Shown in pieces: positions 47,624-56,898 of a stretch of DNA of 64,000 bases. How positions within the stretch are numbered: the first letter of the stretch is position 1; every line of letters begins with the position of its first letter. Both the position numbers and the translations under genes were made by a program. Origin of the DNA: Clostridiales bacterium GWF2_38_85 (GTDB lineage: Bacteria; Bacillota; Clostridia; Oscillospirales; CAG-382). Below the pieces are notes generated by a model. That model saw only the letters and a list, made by a program, of their open reading frames with translations, was not told the DNA's origin and searched no databases. The stretch spans positions 273,231 through 337,230 of the forward strand of contig MGOY01000014.1 in the NCBI GenBank assembly GCA_001797275.1, written 5' to 3'.

Positions 47624-47841
47624 TTGTCTTTATCCTCCTTAATGACAGTTATAACGACATCGGGGCATATTATAGCACACATACCGCAAGCGATACATTT
47701 ATCGTCGTCAGTACATGATGCAGGATGATATCCTTTTGCATTGATTGATTTTGTGTCAAGCTCAACAATATGCTTCGGGCATGCAGTTACACAAAGACCG
47801 CAGCCTTTGCAAAGTTCTGTCTTGAACGTAGCTTTTTTCAT
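47620..47841 (-). CDS. 2-oxoacid:ferredoxin oxidoreductase, delta subunit (2x[4Fe-4S])
   Basis: A 73-residue bacterial-type ferredoxin with two clusters of cysteines, CKGCGLCVTACPKHI and CIACGMCAIICPDV. It passes electrons from the catalytic subunits. It is the first subunit gene, in the order delta-alpha-beta-gamma with each start coupled to the previous stop. Confidence 0.93.
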   Translation of the reverse strand: MKKATFKTELCKGCGLCVTACPKHIVELDTKSINAKGYHPASCTDDDKCIACGMCAIICPDVVITVIKEDKDK

Positions 47842-47858
47842 TTCTGCTTTTCCCTCTT

Positions 47859-48524
47859 TCAGAATATTTTTTTTGTTATGTCATCGATGAAAATAAAATT
47901 CTCATCAGGTGCTGTTGTTATAAGTTCCTGTTTCAGCCTTTTCAATGCTGTTGTCGTAAACAGCGGTTTTCCCGATATTTCAGCGAGCTTTTTTGCATCG
48001 GGAAGAGCAGACAGGATATCATCGGTCGTTGTTTCTTCACCGAGATTGGAGTTGTTTATGATACCGTCAAATTTCAACTTTGATGAATGCTCGATTGCAA
48101 GCATCATGTAATAAGCATTGTTAACATCAGCAATCGACGGACGGTATTTGTTATATACGAAATACATTTCATAACCGGTGTTAATAATATCTTTAGCATA
48201 TCCGCCAAGCACCACTGCACCGTCATCATCACCGCCAACATCGATTATGGCGGTTCTGTCACTTACGAAAATTGATTTGAATCTAACCGGCAGTGACGGA
48301 ATATCAACATTCGTATTTGCAAACTCGGGCAGGATTGTGTCAACACCGAATGAAGTCAGCATTTTATTATTATCAGCTGTACGGAAATAGGGGTTGACAA
48401 TATCAAGATCAACAATCGATACAGCCTGTCCTTCTTTTGCAAGCTCTGCTGCAAGGTTGACCGCAATATTTGTCTTGCCGCAGCCGTAATGGCCTGCGAT
48501 TATAATGATTTTTTTATTGTACAT
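47859..48524 (-). CDS. MinD/ParA-like P-loop ATP-binding protein
   Basis: A 221-residue protein with the Walker A motif AGHYGCGKTNIAVNLAAELA at residues 10-29, the VDLDIVNPYFRTAD switch region near 45 and a VYNKYRPS motif near residue 132. It lies 17 bp before the ferredoxin subunit gene, an arrangement seen with 2-oxoacid oxidoreductase genes in Clostridia. A role in cluster delivery or complex maturation is only inference. The ribosome binding site is weak. Confidence 0.75.
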   Translation of the reverse strand: MYNKKIIIIAGHYGCGKTNIAVNLAAELAKEGQAVSIVDLDIVNPYFRTADNNKMLTSFGVDTILPEFANTNVDIPSLPVRFKSIFVSDRTAIIDVGGDDDGAVVLGGYAKDIINTGYEMYFVYNKYRPSIADVNNAYYMMLAIEHSSKLKFDGIINNSNLGEETTTDDILSALPDAKKLAEISGKPLFTTTALKRLKQELITTAPDENFIFIDDITKKIF

Positions 48525-48536
48525 TTCTACCCTGCT

Positions 48537-51485
48537 TTATTGAATTATATAAACAATTCCGTTCCAGATTCTTTCGAACTGATCGACACGGTACATTCGC
48601 CTAACGGAGTTGTTTTCCGAAGCTGCCGGATCGTTGACAATCAAGTAATCTATACCGTCAACGGTTTTATATCCGCAGACAACAAGCAGATGACCGCCGG
48701 GGTAAGCCATGGGCGAACCCTCAAGTTGTGTTTTGTCCGATGTTGCTATCGAGCATATAACCGGAACACCCTTGCTCAGTGCATATTTTAACGCTTGCAT
48801 ATCGAAGTTGTCAATATATGCATCATAACCCTGTTCGGTAGCAAATGCCGTATTGAAAACCCAGTTACCGTATATTTTTGCACCGCTGTCGTAAACACCG
48901 TTTGCGACCTTTATGGTTTCAAAATCAGAACCAAGATATTCAAGAACCATTGATAGTGAGGTTGGTGAACAGATTTTATTGCCGATTTCAGGTATTATCA
49001 TTTGTGAACGCTGCGGCACATCAATCAGAACCTGTTCAGGTAAATCCGATATGAGCTTTTTTGGTTCTGTATTGCCGGTTATGGCAATATAATTCAAAAT
49101 CGGATTCTCTGTTGCTCCTTCGGAGGATAATGTAATTTTTAATTTTATATGACTTCCGGTGTTTTGCTTTGCGTATAAAGTATCTATTTGCATATCACCG
49201 TTTGCATCGGATGAAATGCTTGAGTATGATGCTTTTGGCATTGATGACCATACGCCATATGAATAATAATCGCTGTATGTTCCGTCTTTAAGCTCATATG
49301 CAACAGAAATTTCAACAGAACCACCAAAGGTTTTTGCAGACCATGATGTTATAAGCATATCAAACTGTCCGACATAAATAGGGTTTGATATAAAAGAACC
49401 GGTCATTTTCTTGCTGGTGAGAGTTAGCACATTATTTCTGACTTCGGTATTGTTGTGTTGACCGGTCATTTTATTCACACTATAAATTGTGGTTCTGTAA
49501 GTTACATCATTTATCATTACAGTTACCTCTTCACTTTCATCGCTTACCTGGTTGCTATTATTTTGTTCAGATTCTATCGGAAGACTATTGCTTGAATTTT
49601 TTGTGTCAGAAATTTTGCTGAGAGTATTTTCACGTCCATATTTTAATATATCATCAATAATATTATTGTCGAGTATATAATCACTGTCATTGTATGCTGC
49701 AAGAGCTGATTCGTATACATCCTCGCAACACTCGGGTTCAATCTCGCTGCGGTCAGATTTTTTGTATGCTATAGAATTCATCAGCATCTCGCTTTGCGGG
49801 AATATAAATATTATATCATCGGTTACAAATGAACCTCTTTGAAGAGATGCCTGAGGGTAAACATGTCCTTCGGTTGCAGAAAAAAGATTCTGACCGAACA
49901 TAATCATGCTATCGCTTTTATAACCGAATAAATCAAGTATTGTGGGCATCAGATCAGCATGGCCGCCGGTAACAGTGTAGGTTTTATTCAGAACGGTTTT
50001 TATTTGCTCATCTGAACCGGGTACTGCAATAACACACGGAACTCTGAGAAACTCATCGTAACTGTATTCATATCCAAGAAAACGTTCAAGCGCTTGGGCA
50101 GATTCGCTGTCGTTGAGGGGTATTGCAAAATGATCACCATACAATACTATGACACAGTCATCGTATAATCCGCATTCCTTCAACCCGTCAATGAACGAAC
50201 CAATGCATTCATCAACATAATTTATACTTGAAAGGTAATCAGCAAAAATAGTACCTTCGTCTTTTTCAAGTATATCAAACCTGTTTTCAAAGGGCATTAT
50301 ATAGGGATGATGAGAAGTCAGTGTAATAAGAAAAGAGTAAAATGGCTGATGTAATGTCTTGATATGCTCAAGTGATTGAAGCATAAAATCCTTGTCGTTC
50401 ATGCCGAGACCGATGTTGTCACCATACGACAGCACATCAGTGTCCTCGCGGCTGATAAAGTCGTTGAAGCCCTGATTAACATAAGCTTCTTCACGATTCC
50501 AGAATTCGCCTTTAAAAGCATGGAATGTAACAGCAGTTTTGAATCCGTTTTCTTTAAGTATCCAGGGAAGTCCGTAAAAGGTATTCTCAGCATATTTTAT
50601 ATAAGCGCTTTCGTATTCGGGTGCGAAAAGAGAATTATTTACCGTAAATTCTGCATCTGAAGTATTACCGCCGCCGGTCTGATAATAATAGTTTTGAAAA
50701 TATGCTCCATCATTCATCAGCTTGTTTATATTTGGGGTAATTTCTTTACCGTTATATTCTTTACCTGCAACAAAGCCCTGAAGGGATTCAACTTGGATAA
50801 CAATAAGGTTTTTTCCTTCAGCGATTCCATGAAGCGTCGAATCGGTGTAATCGGTTTTTATACTGTTTTGATAGGTTTCTTCGCTTTCATGAACTCCGAA
50901 AATATATCTGCCGATATCAACTGTGTGAAAAATTAAAAATTCATTTTGTAAATCCTTCAGCATAAATCGGGTTATCAATATATCTCCGGTAAGAAGTAAA
51001 GATGATGTTATCAGAAGGATAACCGTAAGCTTTTTGAAAAAAGGGAATATAACAACCTGTTTGTCAATAAACTTTTTTCTGAAGAATATAAAATATATGA
51101 TTATCAACGGCAAGTCGATAATTGCGACAAGCGATGAAAAGGATAACAACTTGATGACACTTGCTCCGACATCACCAACAAGTCCGGTATTTGTTAACAT
51201 GAAAACAGAGGGGAGCTTACCGAAATAATTGAAATAGGTCAGGTCAACCAGCATTATTATAGAAATTATGATATAAAGGATAAATGTAAACCTGAAGGGC
51301 ATCCTCTTTGCCATCAATACATATATGCTCCAGGCAACAGTCAGAAGTACAAAAGATTCAAGCAGCAGAGTTGCCGAATGAAAACCAATTCCGATATAAA
51401 TGTAAAAATATATCAACTTCAAAATCAGAAGAATTGTAATTGTTGTGAATTCGGTTGTTTTTAATTTGCTGCTATGCTGTTCCAT
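48537..51485 (-). CDS. LTA synthase-like sulfatase-fold membrane enzyme fused to a C39-like cysteine peptidase
   Basis: A 982-residue protein. Residues 1-200 hold about five membrane spans. Residues about 230-560 are an LTA synthase-type domain with IVIQVESLQGF (metal Glu), GGGNTSDAEFTVNNS (Thr275 as nucleophile) and VLYGDHFAIPL. After a polar linker (about 600-650), residues about 660-805 form a beta-sandwich as found before secreted C39-like peptidases. Residues about 815-982 are a C39-like domain with Cys839 (ICSPTSLSMVLEYLG), His932 (GGHLLVVCGY) and Asp952 (VNDPAAS). The topology places both enzyme domains outside the cell. The fusion is continuous in one frame. AAAGGA precedes the ATG. 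Confidence 0.85.
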   Translation of the reverse strand: MEQHSSKLKTTEFTTITILLILKLIYFYIYIGIGFHSATLLLESFVLLTVAWSIYVLMAKRMPFRFTFILYIIISIIMLVDLTYFNYFGKLPSVFMLTNTGLVGDVGASVIKLLSFSSLVAIIDLPLIIIYFIFFRKKFIDKQVVIFPFFKKLTVILLITSSLLLTGDILITRFMLKDLQNEFLIFHTVDIGRYIFGVHESEETYQNSIKTDYTDSTLHGIAEGKNLIVIQVESLQGFVAGKEYNGKEITPNINKLMNDGAYFQNYYYQTGGGNTSDAEFTVNNSLFAPEYESAYIKYAENTFYGLPWILKENGFKTAVTFHAFKGEFWNREEAYVNQGFNDFISREDTDVLSYGDNIGLGMNDKDFMLQSLEHIKTLHQPFYSFLITLTSHHPYIMPFENRFDILEKDEGTIFADYLSSINYVDECIGSFIDGLKECGLYDDCVIVLYGDHFAIPLNDSESAQALERFLGYEYSYDEFLRVPCVIAVPGSDEQIKTVLNKTYTVTGGHADLMPTILDLFGYKSDSMIMFGQNLFSATEGHVYPQASLQRGSFVTDDIIFIFPQSEMLMNSIAYKKSDRSEIEPECCEDVYESALAAYNDSDYILDNNIIDDILKYGRENTLSKISDTKNSSNSLPIESEQNNSNQVSDESEEVTVMINDVTYRTTIYSVNKMTGQHNNTEVRNNVLTLTSKKMTGSFISNPIYVGQFDMLITSWSAKTFGGSVEISVAYELKDGTYSDYYSYGVWSSMPKASYSSISSDANGDMQIDTLYAKQNTGSHIKLKITLSSEGATENPILNYIAITGNTEPKKLISDLPEQVLIDVPQRSQMIIPEIGNKICSPTSLSMVLEYLGSDFETIKVANGVYDSGAKIYGNWVFNTAFATEQGYDAYIDNFDMQALKYALSKGVPVICSIATSDKTQLEGSPMAYPGGHLLVVCGYKTVDGIDYLIVNDPAASENNSVRRMYRVDQFERIWNGIVYIIQ

Positions 51486-51505
51486 TATAAAATCCTTTTA
51501 TTTTT

Positions 51506-51607
51506 ATATTATACTAACAAATGTAATACATCAATGACTCGATGAAAAACCTTTTGATTTTTGGTTTTTATCGAATGAAAAATGATATTTGTTTGTTAGT
51601 ATAATAT
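51506..51607. repeat. Palindromic interspersed element, copy 4 (best preserved)
   Basis: Perfect 16-bp terminal inverted repeats ATATTATACTAACAAA / TTTGTTAGTATAATAT. The inner arms are CTCGATGAAAAACC and GGTTTTTATCGA. No ORF is present within its 102 bp. Confidence 0.75.
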
Positions 51608-51693
51608 TATATTCTTATGAGAATTTAACCGTATCATATTTATTATACGCAAAACAACATATTTTGCAATACAAAAATGTAAATTTAATAAAA

Positions 51694-51719
51694 TTGAGGT
51701 GGGATGTTACCCACCTCAA
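51694..51719 (-). terminator. Rho-independent terminator after serA
   Basis: TTGAGGTGGG pairs with CCCACCTCAA across 6 nt, followed on the minus strand by a T-rich run. Confidence 0.88.
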
Positions 51720-51736
51720 TAATCAAATTGGACATT

Positions 51737-52894
51737 TTATTTTACAAAAGCTCTGATAACACCATTATATGATTGTATTTCGCTTAAAGCGTCATCAATA
51801 TCATCATTTGTTTCAATTATTGAATATGCATTGTCTTTCAGAGAGTTGTTTGCAAGGCTTTCAATATTAACATTTTTTTTGCTGAGAAGTGATGAGAATT
51901 GAGCAAGCATATTAGGGATGTTTTTATGAAGAATACAGATTCTGTTTTTAGCATTTCTCGGATGGTTTACAGTAGGATAATTAACACTGTTTATTATATT
52001 ACCATGCTCAAGATATTCCATAATTTCATTAACAGCCATTTCAGCACAGTTCTCTTCAGATTCGGGTGTTGAAGCACCGAGGTGAGGTATAGCAATAACA
52101 CCCTCTACACCCAACATTTCATCTGTGGGGAAGTCGGTTACATAACATGCAACCTTACTGTTTTGTATTGCTTCAAGCATATCGGCAGAGTTGACAATAT
52201 CGTCTCTTGAAAGGTTGATAATTCTGACTCCGTCCTTCATCTTTGCTATTGTATCTTTATTGATAAGCCCCTTTGTGGAGGGAAGTGAAGGTACATGAAG
52301 TGATATATATTCGCTCTTGCTGTATATCTCGTCATAATTCTCAGCTTTGCTGATAGCTCTTGATAAAGACCATGCAGCGTTTACAGTGATGTACGGATCG
52401 CATCCTATAACATCCATTCCCATGTTGAATGCTGCATTAGCAACCATACCACCGACAGCGCCAAGACCGATGACGCCTAGTATCTTGCCTTTGATTTCGG
52501 GACCGGCAAACTGCGATTTGCCTTTTTCAACAAGCTTGGTAACCTCAGGCTGACCTTTAAGACCTGCAGCCCAGTTAATTCCGCCGATTATGTTTCTTGA
52601 AGAAAGAAGGAGAGCAGCAATTGCAAGTTCCTTGACGCCGTTTGCATTTGCGCCGGGTGTGTTGAAAACAACAATACCCTTTTCAGAGCAGTGATCAAGA
52701 GGGATGTTGTTGACACCGGCACCTGCTCTTGCAATCGCAAGCAGTGAAGGCTCGAACTCAGTATTGTGAAGAGAAGCGGATCTGACTATGTATGCGTCGG
52801 GATTTTCGATAGTTTCACTGATATTGTAAAGAGCTGTATCGAAATGATCAATTCCGCTCTTTTCAATTTTATTCATTAATTTAATATTGTACAT
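51737..52894 (-). CDS. serA: D-3-phosphoglycerate dehydrogenase
   Basis: A 385-residue enzyme with the NAD-binding GVIGLGAVGGMVANAA near residue 140, IPHLGASTPESEENCA near 270 and a C-terminal ACT domain (ICILHKNIPNMLAQFSSLL) at about 320-385 for serine feedback. It performs the first step of serine synthesis. It overlaps the serC end by 19 bp. This short form lacks the extra ASB domain. Confidence 0.96.
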   Translation of the reverse strand: MYNIKLMNKIEKSGIDHFDTALYNISETIENPDAYIVRSASLHNTEFEPSLLAIARAGAGVNNIPLDHCSEKGIVVFNTPGANANGVKELAIAALLLSSRNIIGGINWAAGLKGQPEVTKLVEKGKSQFAGPEIKGKILGVIGLGAVGGMVANAAFNMGMDVIGCDPYITVNAAWSLSRAISKAENYDEIYSKSEYISLHVPSLPSTKGLINKDTIAKMKDGVRIINLSRDDIVNSADMLEAIQNSKVACYVTDFPTDEMLGVEGVIAIPHLGASTPESEENCAEMAVNEIMEYLEHGNIINSVNYPTVNHPRNAKNRICILHKNIPNMLAQFSSLLSKKNVNIESLANNSLKDNAYSIIETNDDIDDALSEIQSYNGVIRAFVK

Positions 52895-53973
52895 TGTGTA
52901 TTGTTCCTTTCGAATTCTTTCATGAATACGATGAGCTTTTCGATTCCTTCGGTTGGCATTGCATTATAAATTGATGCTCTCATACCACCGACAGAACGGT
53001 GACCTTTCAGATTGACAAAACCGGCTTTTGATACTTCTGAGCAGAATTTCTTGTCAAGCTCTTCATTGCCTGTAACAAAGCATACATTCATTATTGAACG
53101 GAATTCTTTTTCAGCAGTTGGCTTGAATAATTTGGAGTTGTCAAGGTATTCATAAAGCATATTTGCTTTTCTTAAATTAATTTTTTCCATTTCTTCAAGA
53201 CCGCCAAGCTCAAGCAGCCATTCAAATACAAGACCTGCAATATAAATAGAGAAGCAGGGAGGAGTATTATACATTGAATCATTTTCAGCCTGAACCTTAT
53301 AATCAAGCATAACAGGGGTATCTTTTCTTGCAAATCCGATTAGATCCTCACGAACGATAACAACAGTAAGACCGGCAGGGCCCATGTTCTTCTGTGCGCC
53401 GGCATAGATCAGACCGAATTTTGTTACATCGATAGGAGTCGAAAGTATGCAGGAAGAAAGATCAGCAATAAGAGGAATATTACCTGTATCGGGAATATAA
53501 TTATATTTTGTGCCGAAAATAGTATTATTAAAACAAATATGTACATAATCTGCATCGGGTGAAATATCTGCTTTGGTTATCTTCGGAACATATGTAAAGT
53601 TTTTGTCTGCTGATGATCCGATAATTTTTACCTCGCCGAACTTCTTTGCTTCATCAGCTGCCTTCTTTGAAAACTGTCCTGAAATAACGTAATCTGCTTT
53701 TCCTGTCTTCATCAGATTAAGGGGGACAGCTGAAAATTGTTGAGTTGCGCCGCCTTGTAAAAACAGAACCTTATAATTATCCGGGATATTCATAAGCTTT
53801 CTGAAATTTGCTTCAGCTGCTCCGATAATAGCTTCAAAAGGTTTTGATCGGTGAGACATTTCCATAACGGACATTCCCGAACCTGCCTGATCGGTGATCT
53901 CATTCTTTGCTTTTTCAAGCACACTGAGAGGGAGCATAGAGGGTCCGGCTGAAAAATTGTATACTCTTGACAT
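52876..53973 (-). CDS. serC: Phosphoserine aminotransferase
   Basis: A 365-residue PLP enzyme with YNFSAGPSMLP at the N-terminus, FLQGGATQQFSAVP and the lysine that binds PLP in YAGAQKNMGPAGL near residue 193. It makes phosphoserine from the SerA product. The start is MSRVYNF, with AAAGGA 9 nt upstream; an ATG 9 bp earlier overlaps the spacer. No phosphoserine phosphatase gene is in the window. Confidence 0.96.
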   Translation of the reverse strand: MSRVYNFSAGPSMLPLSVLEKAKNEITDQAGSGMSVMEMSHRSKPFEAIIGAAEANFRKLMNIPDNYKVLFLQGGATQQFSAVPLNLMKTGKADYVISGQFSKKAADEAKKFGEVKIIGSSADKNFTYVPKITKADISPDADYVHICFNNTIFGTKYNYIPDTGNIPLIADLSSCILSTPIDVTKFGLIYAGAQKNMGPAGLTVVIVREDLIGFARKDTPVMLDYKVQAENDSMYNTPPCFSIYIAGLVFEWLLELGGLEEMEKINLRKANMLYEYLDNSKLFKPTAEKEFRSIMNVCFVTGNEELDKKFCSEVSKAGFVNLKGHRSVGGMRASIYNAMPTEGIEKLIVFMKEFERNNTQCTILN

Positions 53974-54345
53974 ATCAAACATTCCTTTACTTATTATTTA
54001 TGATGAATATTCAACGCAGAATAATGAAAACAAAAAGGTCTCCCGATATTAAGCAACAATATAATAAGAATATTTGACTTATTATAGATTGATCATTACT
54101 ATTTTTTATTTTTTTATTTGTTGGTTTATTATACACACTTTTATTTTATATTAAATTGCGATATAATATTATAAGCCCAAAATATTTATTAGTCAACATT
54201 TTTTATAAAGCAAAATATCTAAAATATACAGTGATGAATACTGTATAAAGCGTGATTTCATACAAAAAAACCGAATATAATTCAAAAATACTGTTACATC
54301 CGATTGCCGTATGAGCGAATTTTAATAAAATATTTATAATTGCTC

Positions 54346-54374
54346 TTGACTTATTTTCAGCTGATTGATATAAT
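54346..54374 (+). promoter_or_regulatory. Promoter upstream of secDF
   Basis: TTGACT, 17 bp, TATAAT. It gives a leader of about 240 nt. Confidence 0.75.
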
Positions 54375-54394
54375 AAGTGACGGCAATAATCATT

Positions 54395-54429
54395 ATGTCG
54401 CAGATTGTTGTAATTGCGGCATATTTTTA
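54395..54429 (+). terminator. Terminator-like hairpin in the secDF leader
   Basis: ATGTCGCA pairs with TGCGGCAT across 12 nt and is followed by ATTTTTA. It lies only about 15 nt after the inferred transcription start, so it could mark a short RNA or attenuation. Confidence 0.45.
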
Positions 54430-54623
54430 TGTGCTATATATATTCTATAAATACATGCCAAGTTAAAACAGAATAAGTTCTAAAAATTTTAACCCTCGTC
54501 TCATGGCGTATTATGTTACATGCATATCAAATAAAAACCCACTATATGAAGCTGACAAATGAACTTAATGATTAACATTCATCTGTTAGTTTACTTTATA
54601 TTCGAAAGGAAAGGTCTTTTATT

Positions 54624-56837
54624 ATGAATTATAATGTTGCGGGAGCAATTACTCGTTTTATAGCGGTGTTTTTATGTATCCTGCTAGTTGGCGCTGTAGC
54701 TGTATTCGGATTTGCACCACTAAATATATCCGGTGTTCTGAACAGTGGCGGTATAAAGCTCGGTCTCGATCTCGCCGGCGGTTCACTTATTGTATATGAA
54801 GCCGATACCGATATGACAGGCGATGATCTTCAAATGAATATGGATGCAGTTGAAACACTGATGCGCAGTCGTCTGGATAACCTCGGATTTACAGAGGCTG
54901 TTCTTACTGTTGATAATAAACAGATCAGCATTGAGATACCCAGTGTTACCGACCCTGAAGAAGCTATAAAGAAAATCGGTGCAACTGCAATATTGCAATT
55001 CCGCAACGCAGACGGTGAAGTAATAATTGATGGGAAACATATTAAAGCTGCATATGCACAATATGGTGCCGTTGATAATGATAATGTTAAAGAATACTTT
55101 GTTGCAATAGAGCTTACAGATGAAGGTCAACAAAAATTTAAAGAAGGTACGAGAGCCGCAATAGGCTCGTATATTTCGATATATCTTGATGAAGATTTAC
55201 AGTCAACAGCATCTGTAAACAAAGAGATAGACGGTAATCCTATTATAACAAACAGTGCCTTTACTGTTGATGAAGTAAAATGGCTTGCTTCTGTTATAAA
55301 TGCCGGTCAGCTTCCTTTCGCATTGGAAAATGTACAACAGGATTCAGTCGGTGCAACTCTCGGTGAAAAATCACTTGAAAGCTGTCTGATTGCCGGTATT
55401 ATAGGTATTCTGCTTGTTATGGCATTCATGATAATAATTTATAAAGTACCCGGTGTGGTAGCATCCATATCATTATTTGCATATACTGCATTGTTTGTCA
55501 TGGTTATGGAGCTTATACAAGCAAACCTGACGCTGCCCGGTATCGCAGGTATCATACTTTCGATTGGTATGGCAGTTGATGCGAATGTAGTTATTTATGA
55601 AAGAATAAAAGAAGAGCTGAGAAACGGCAAGAGTGTAAAAGGTGCTATCGAAGCAGGCTTTAACCGCGCATTTACCGCAATTTTTGACTCCAACATAACA
55701 ACCCTTATTGCAGCCGGTGTTCTTTGGTATTTCGGAAGCGGCTCAATCAAAGGCTTCGGAACAACATTGTTCATAGGTGTTCTGTTATCAATGCTTACAG
55801 CGTTGACATTAACCAAATCACTTCTCAGAACTACCGTAAATATGCAGATTACAAAGCTTTCATATTATGGGTTGAACGAAGAAAAGATGGTAAAGAAATC
55901 ATTATTTGAGAAATTTGATGTTGTAAAGCAGAGGAAGTTCACATTAATAATAGTAGCTTGTGTTATTATCATTGGTACAGCTTCGATGGTATTAAGAGGA
56001 TTTAATTTAGATATTGACTTTTCAGGCGGTACTGAGTTTATTCTTGGTATTCAAAAAGATGTCGAGGATGCAGATATCGATAATATAAAATCAATTGTTA
56101 TCGGAATTGCTGAAGATGAAAATAAATTGGTATCGATTCAAAAATCCGCAAACGATGACACAACTGTAATTATCACAACCAAAGAATTAAATGAAGATCA
56201 AAGGCAAGCAGTTAGAACAACAATTGCTGATAAGTATAATATTGATGATGATAACGATCTCAGTGTAAGAAGTATTGGGAAGTCAATATCTGACAAACTT
56301 AGACAGACCGCTATATTGACCGCAGCTCTTGCAGTACTTTTGGTGCTTGTATACATTTCCTTCAGATTTGCATTTCTTTCAGGTATCGCAGCAATTCTCT
56401 GTCTGGTACATGACTTGTTCATTGTAATTGCAGCTTATTCACTGCTTCAGATACCTGTAAGTTCAACAATCATAGCAGCACTGTTAACAATTCTCGGTTA
56501 TTCAATCAATGCAACAATTATTATATTTGACAGAATCCGTGAGGAATCAAAGAAGAGTAACAGTGATAGTTTCGCAACGAATGTCAACAAAGGTGCTTCA
56601 GCATCGATGACGCGTTCGATAAACACCACAATTACAACCTTCCTAACGATTGGAATGGTATTCCTGTTTGGTGTTGAATCGGTCAGAAACTTTGCATTGC
56701 CGATTATGATAGGTTTGATTGCCGGTTTGTTCTCTTCAGTAATGATTTCTGGTCCGATGTGGAATTTGTTGAAATCCAAGTTCGGCAACATCAGCATAAG
56801 AAATCTGATTCCGAAAAAATTAAAGAAAAAAGCTTAA
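54624..56837 (+). CDS. secDF: Fused protein translocase subunits SecD-SecF
   Basis: A 737-residue RND-family membrane protein with about twelve spans. The SecD half has GLDLAGGSLIVYEAD near residue 48, NADGEVIIDGKHIKAAYAQY and SIGMAVDANVVIYERIKEEL. The SecF half starts near residue 420 with DIDFSGGTEFILG and TILGYSINATIIIFDRIREE. It uses the proton motive force to complete protein secretion. The fused form occurs in many Bacillota. AAAGGAAAGG precedes the ATG. Confidence 0.96.
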   Translation: MNYNVAGAITRFIAVFLCILLVGAVAVFGFAPLNISGVLNSGGIKLGLDLAGGSLIVYEADTDMTGDDLQMNMDAVETLMRSRLDNLGFTEAVLTVDNKQISIEIPSVTDPEEAIKKIGATAILQFRNADGEVIIDGKHIKAAYAQYGAVDNDNVKEYFVAIELTDEGQQKFKEGTRAAIGSYISIYLDEDLQSTASVNKEIDGNPIITNSAFTVDEVKWLASVINAGQLPFALENVQQDSVGATLGEKSLESCLIAGIIGILLVMAFMIIIYKVPGVVASISLFAYTALFVMVMELIQANLTLPGIAGIILSIGMAVDANVVIYERIKEELRNGKSVKGAIEAGFNRAFTAIFDSNITTLIAAGVLWYFGSGSIKGFGTTLFIGVLLSMLTALTLTKSLLRTTVNMQITKLSYYGLNEEKMVKKSLFEKFDVVKQRKFTLIIVACVIIIGTASMVLRGFNLDIDFSGGTEFILGIQKDVEDADIDNIKSIVIGIAEDENKLVSIQKSANDDTTVIITTKELNEDQRQAVRTTIADKYNIDDDNDLSVRSIGKSISDKLRQTAILTAALAVLLVLVYISFRFAFLSGIAAILCLVHDLFIVIAAYSLLQIPVSSTIIAALLTILGYSINATIIIFDRIREESKKSNSDSFATNVNKGASASMTRSINTTITTFLTIGMVFLFGVESVRNFALPIMIGLIAGLFSSVMISGPMWNLLKSKFGNISIRNLIPKKLKKKA

Positions 56838-56839
56838 CC

Positions 56840-56866
56840 TTAAAGGGCGGTAATACCGCCCTTTAA
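56840..56866 (+). terminator. Hairpin terminator after secDF
   Basis: TTAAAGGGCGGT pairs with ACCGCCCTTTAA across AAT. Confidence 0.8.
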
Positions 56867-56898
56867 TTGAATAAATATTCGGTTGAAAGGAACGTTTT

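Larger units (their letters stand above)
53974..54623. other. Gene-free region between serC and secDF
   Basis: About 650 bp of AT-rich DNA between divergent genes. I see no ORF, T-box or known riboswitch. It holds a clear rightward promoter and a terminator-like hairpin (listed), a weaker TTGACT...TACTAT pair at 54081-54109, and an inverted repeat at about 54550-54592 (GCTGACAAATGAA / TTCATCTGTTAG) that resembles the ends of the palindromic element family. Confidence 0.6.

Noticed and set aside
53974..54150. Possible T-box or serine riboswitch before serC
   Set aside because: I found no T-box sequence, specifier hairpin or antiterminator. The leader is short and AT-rich.
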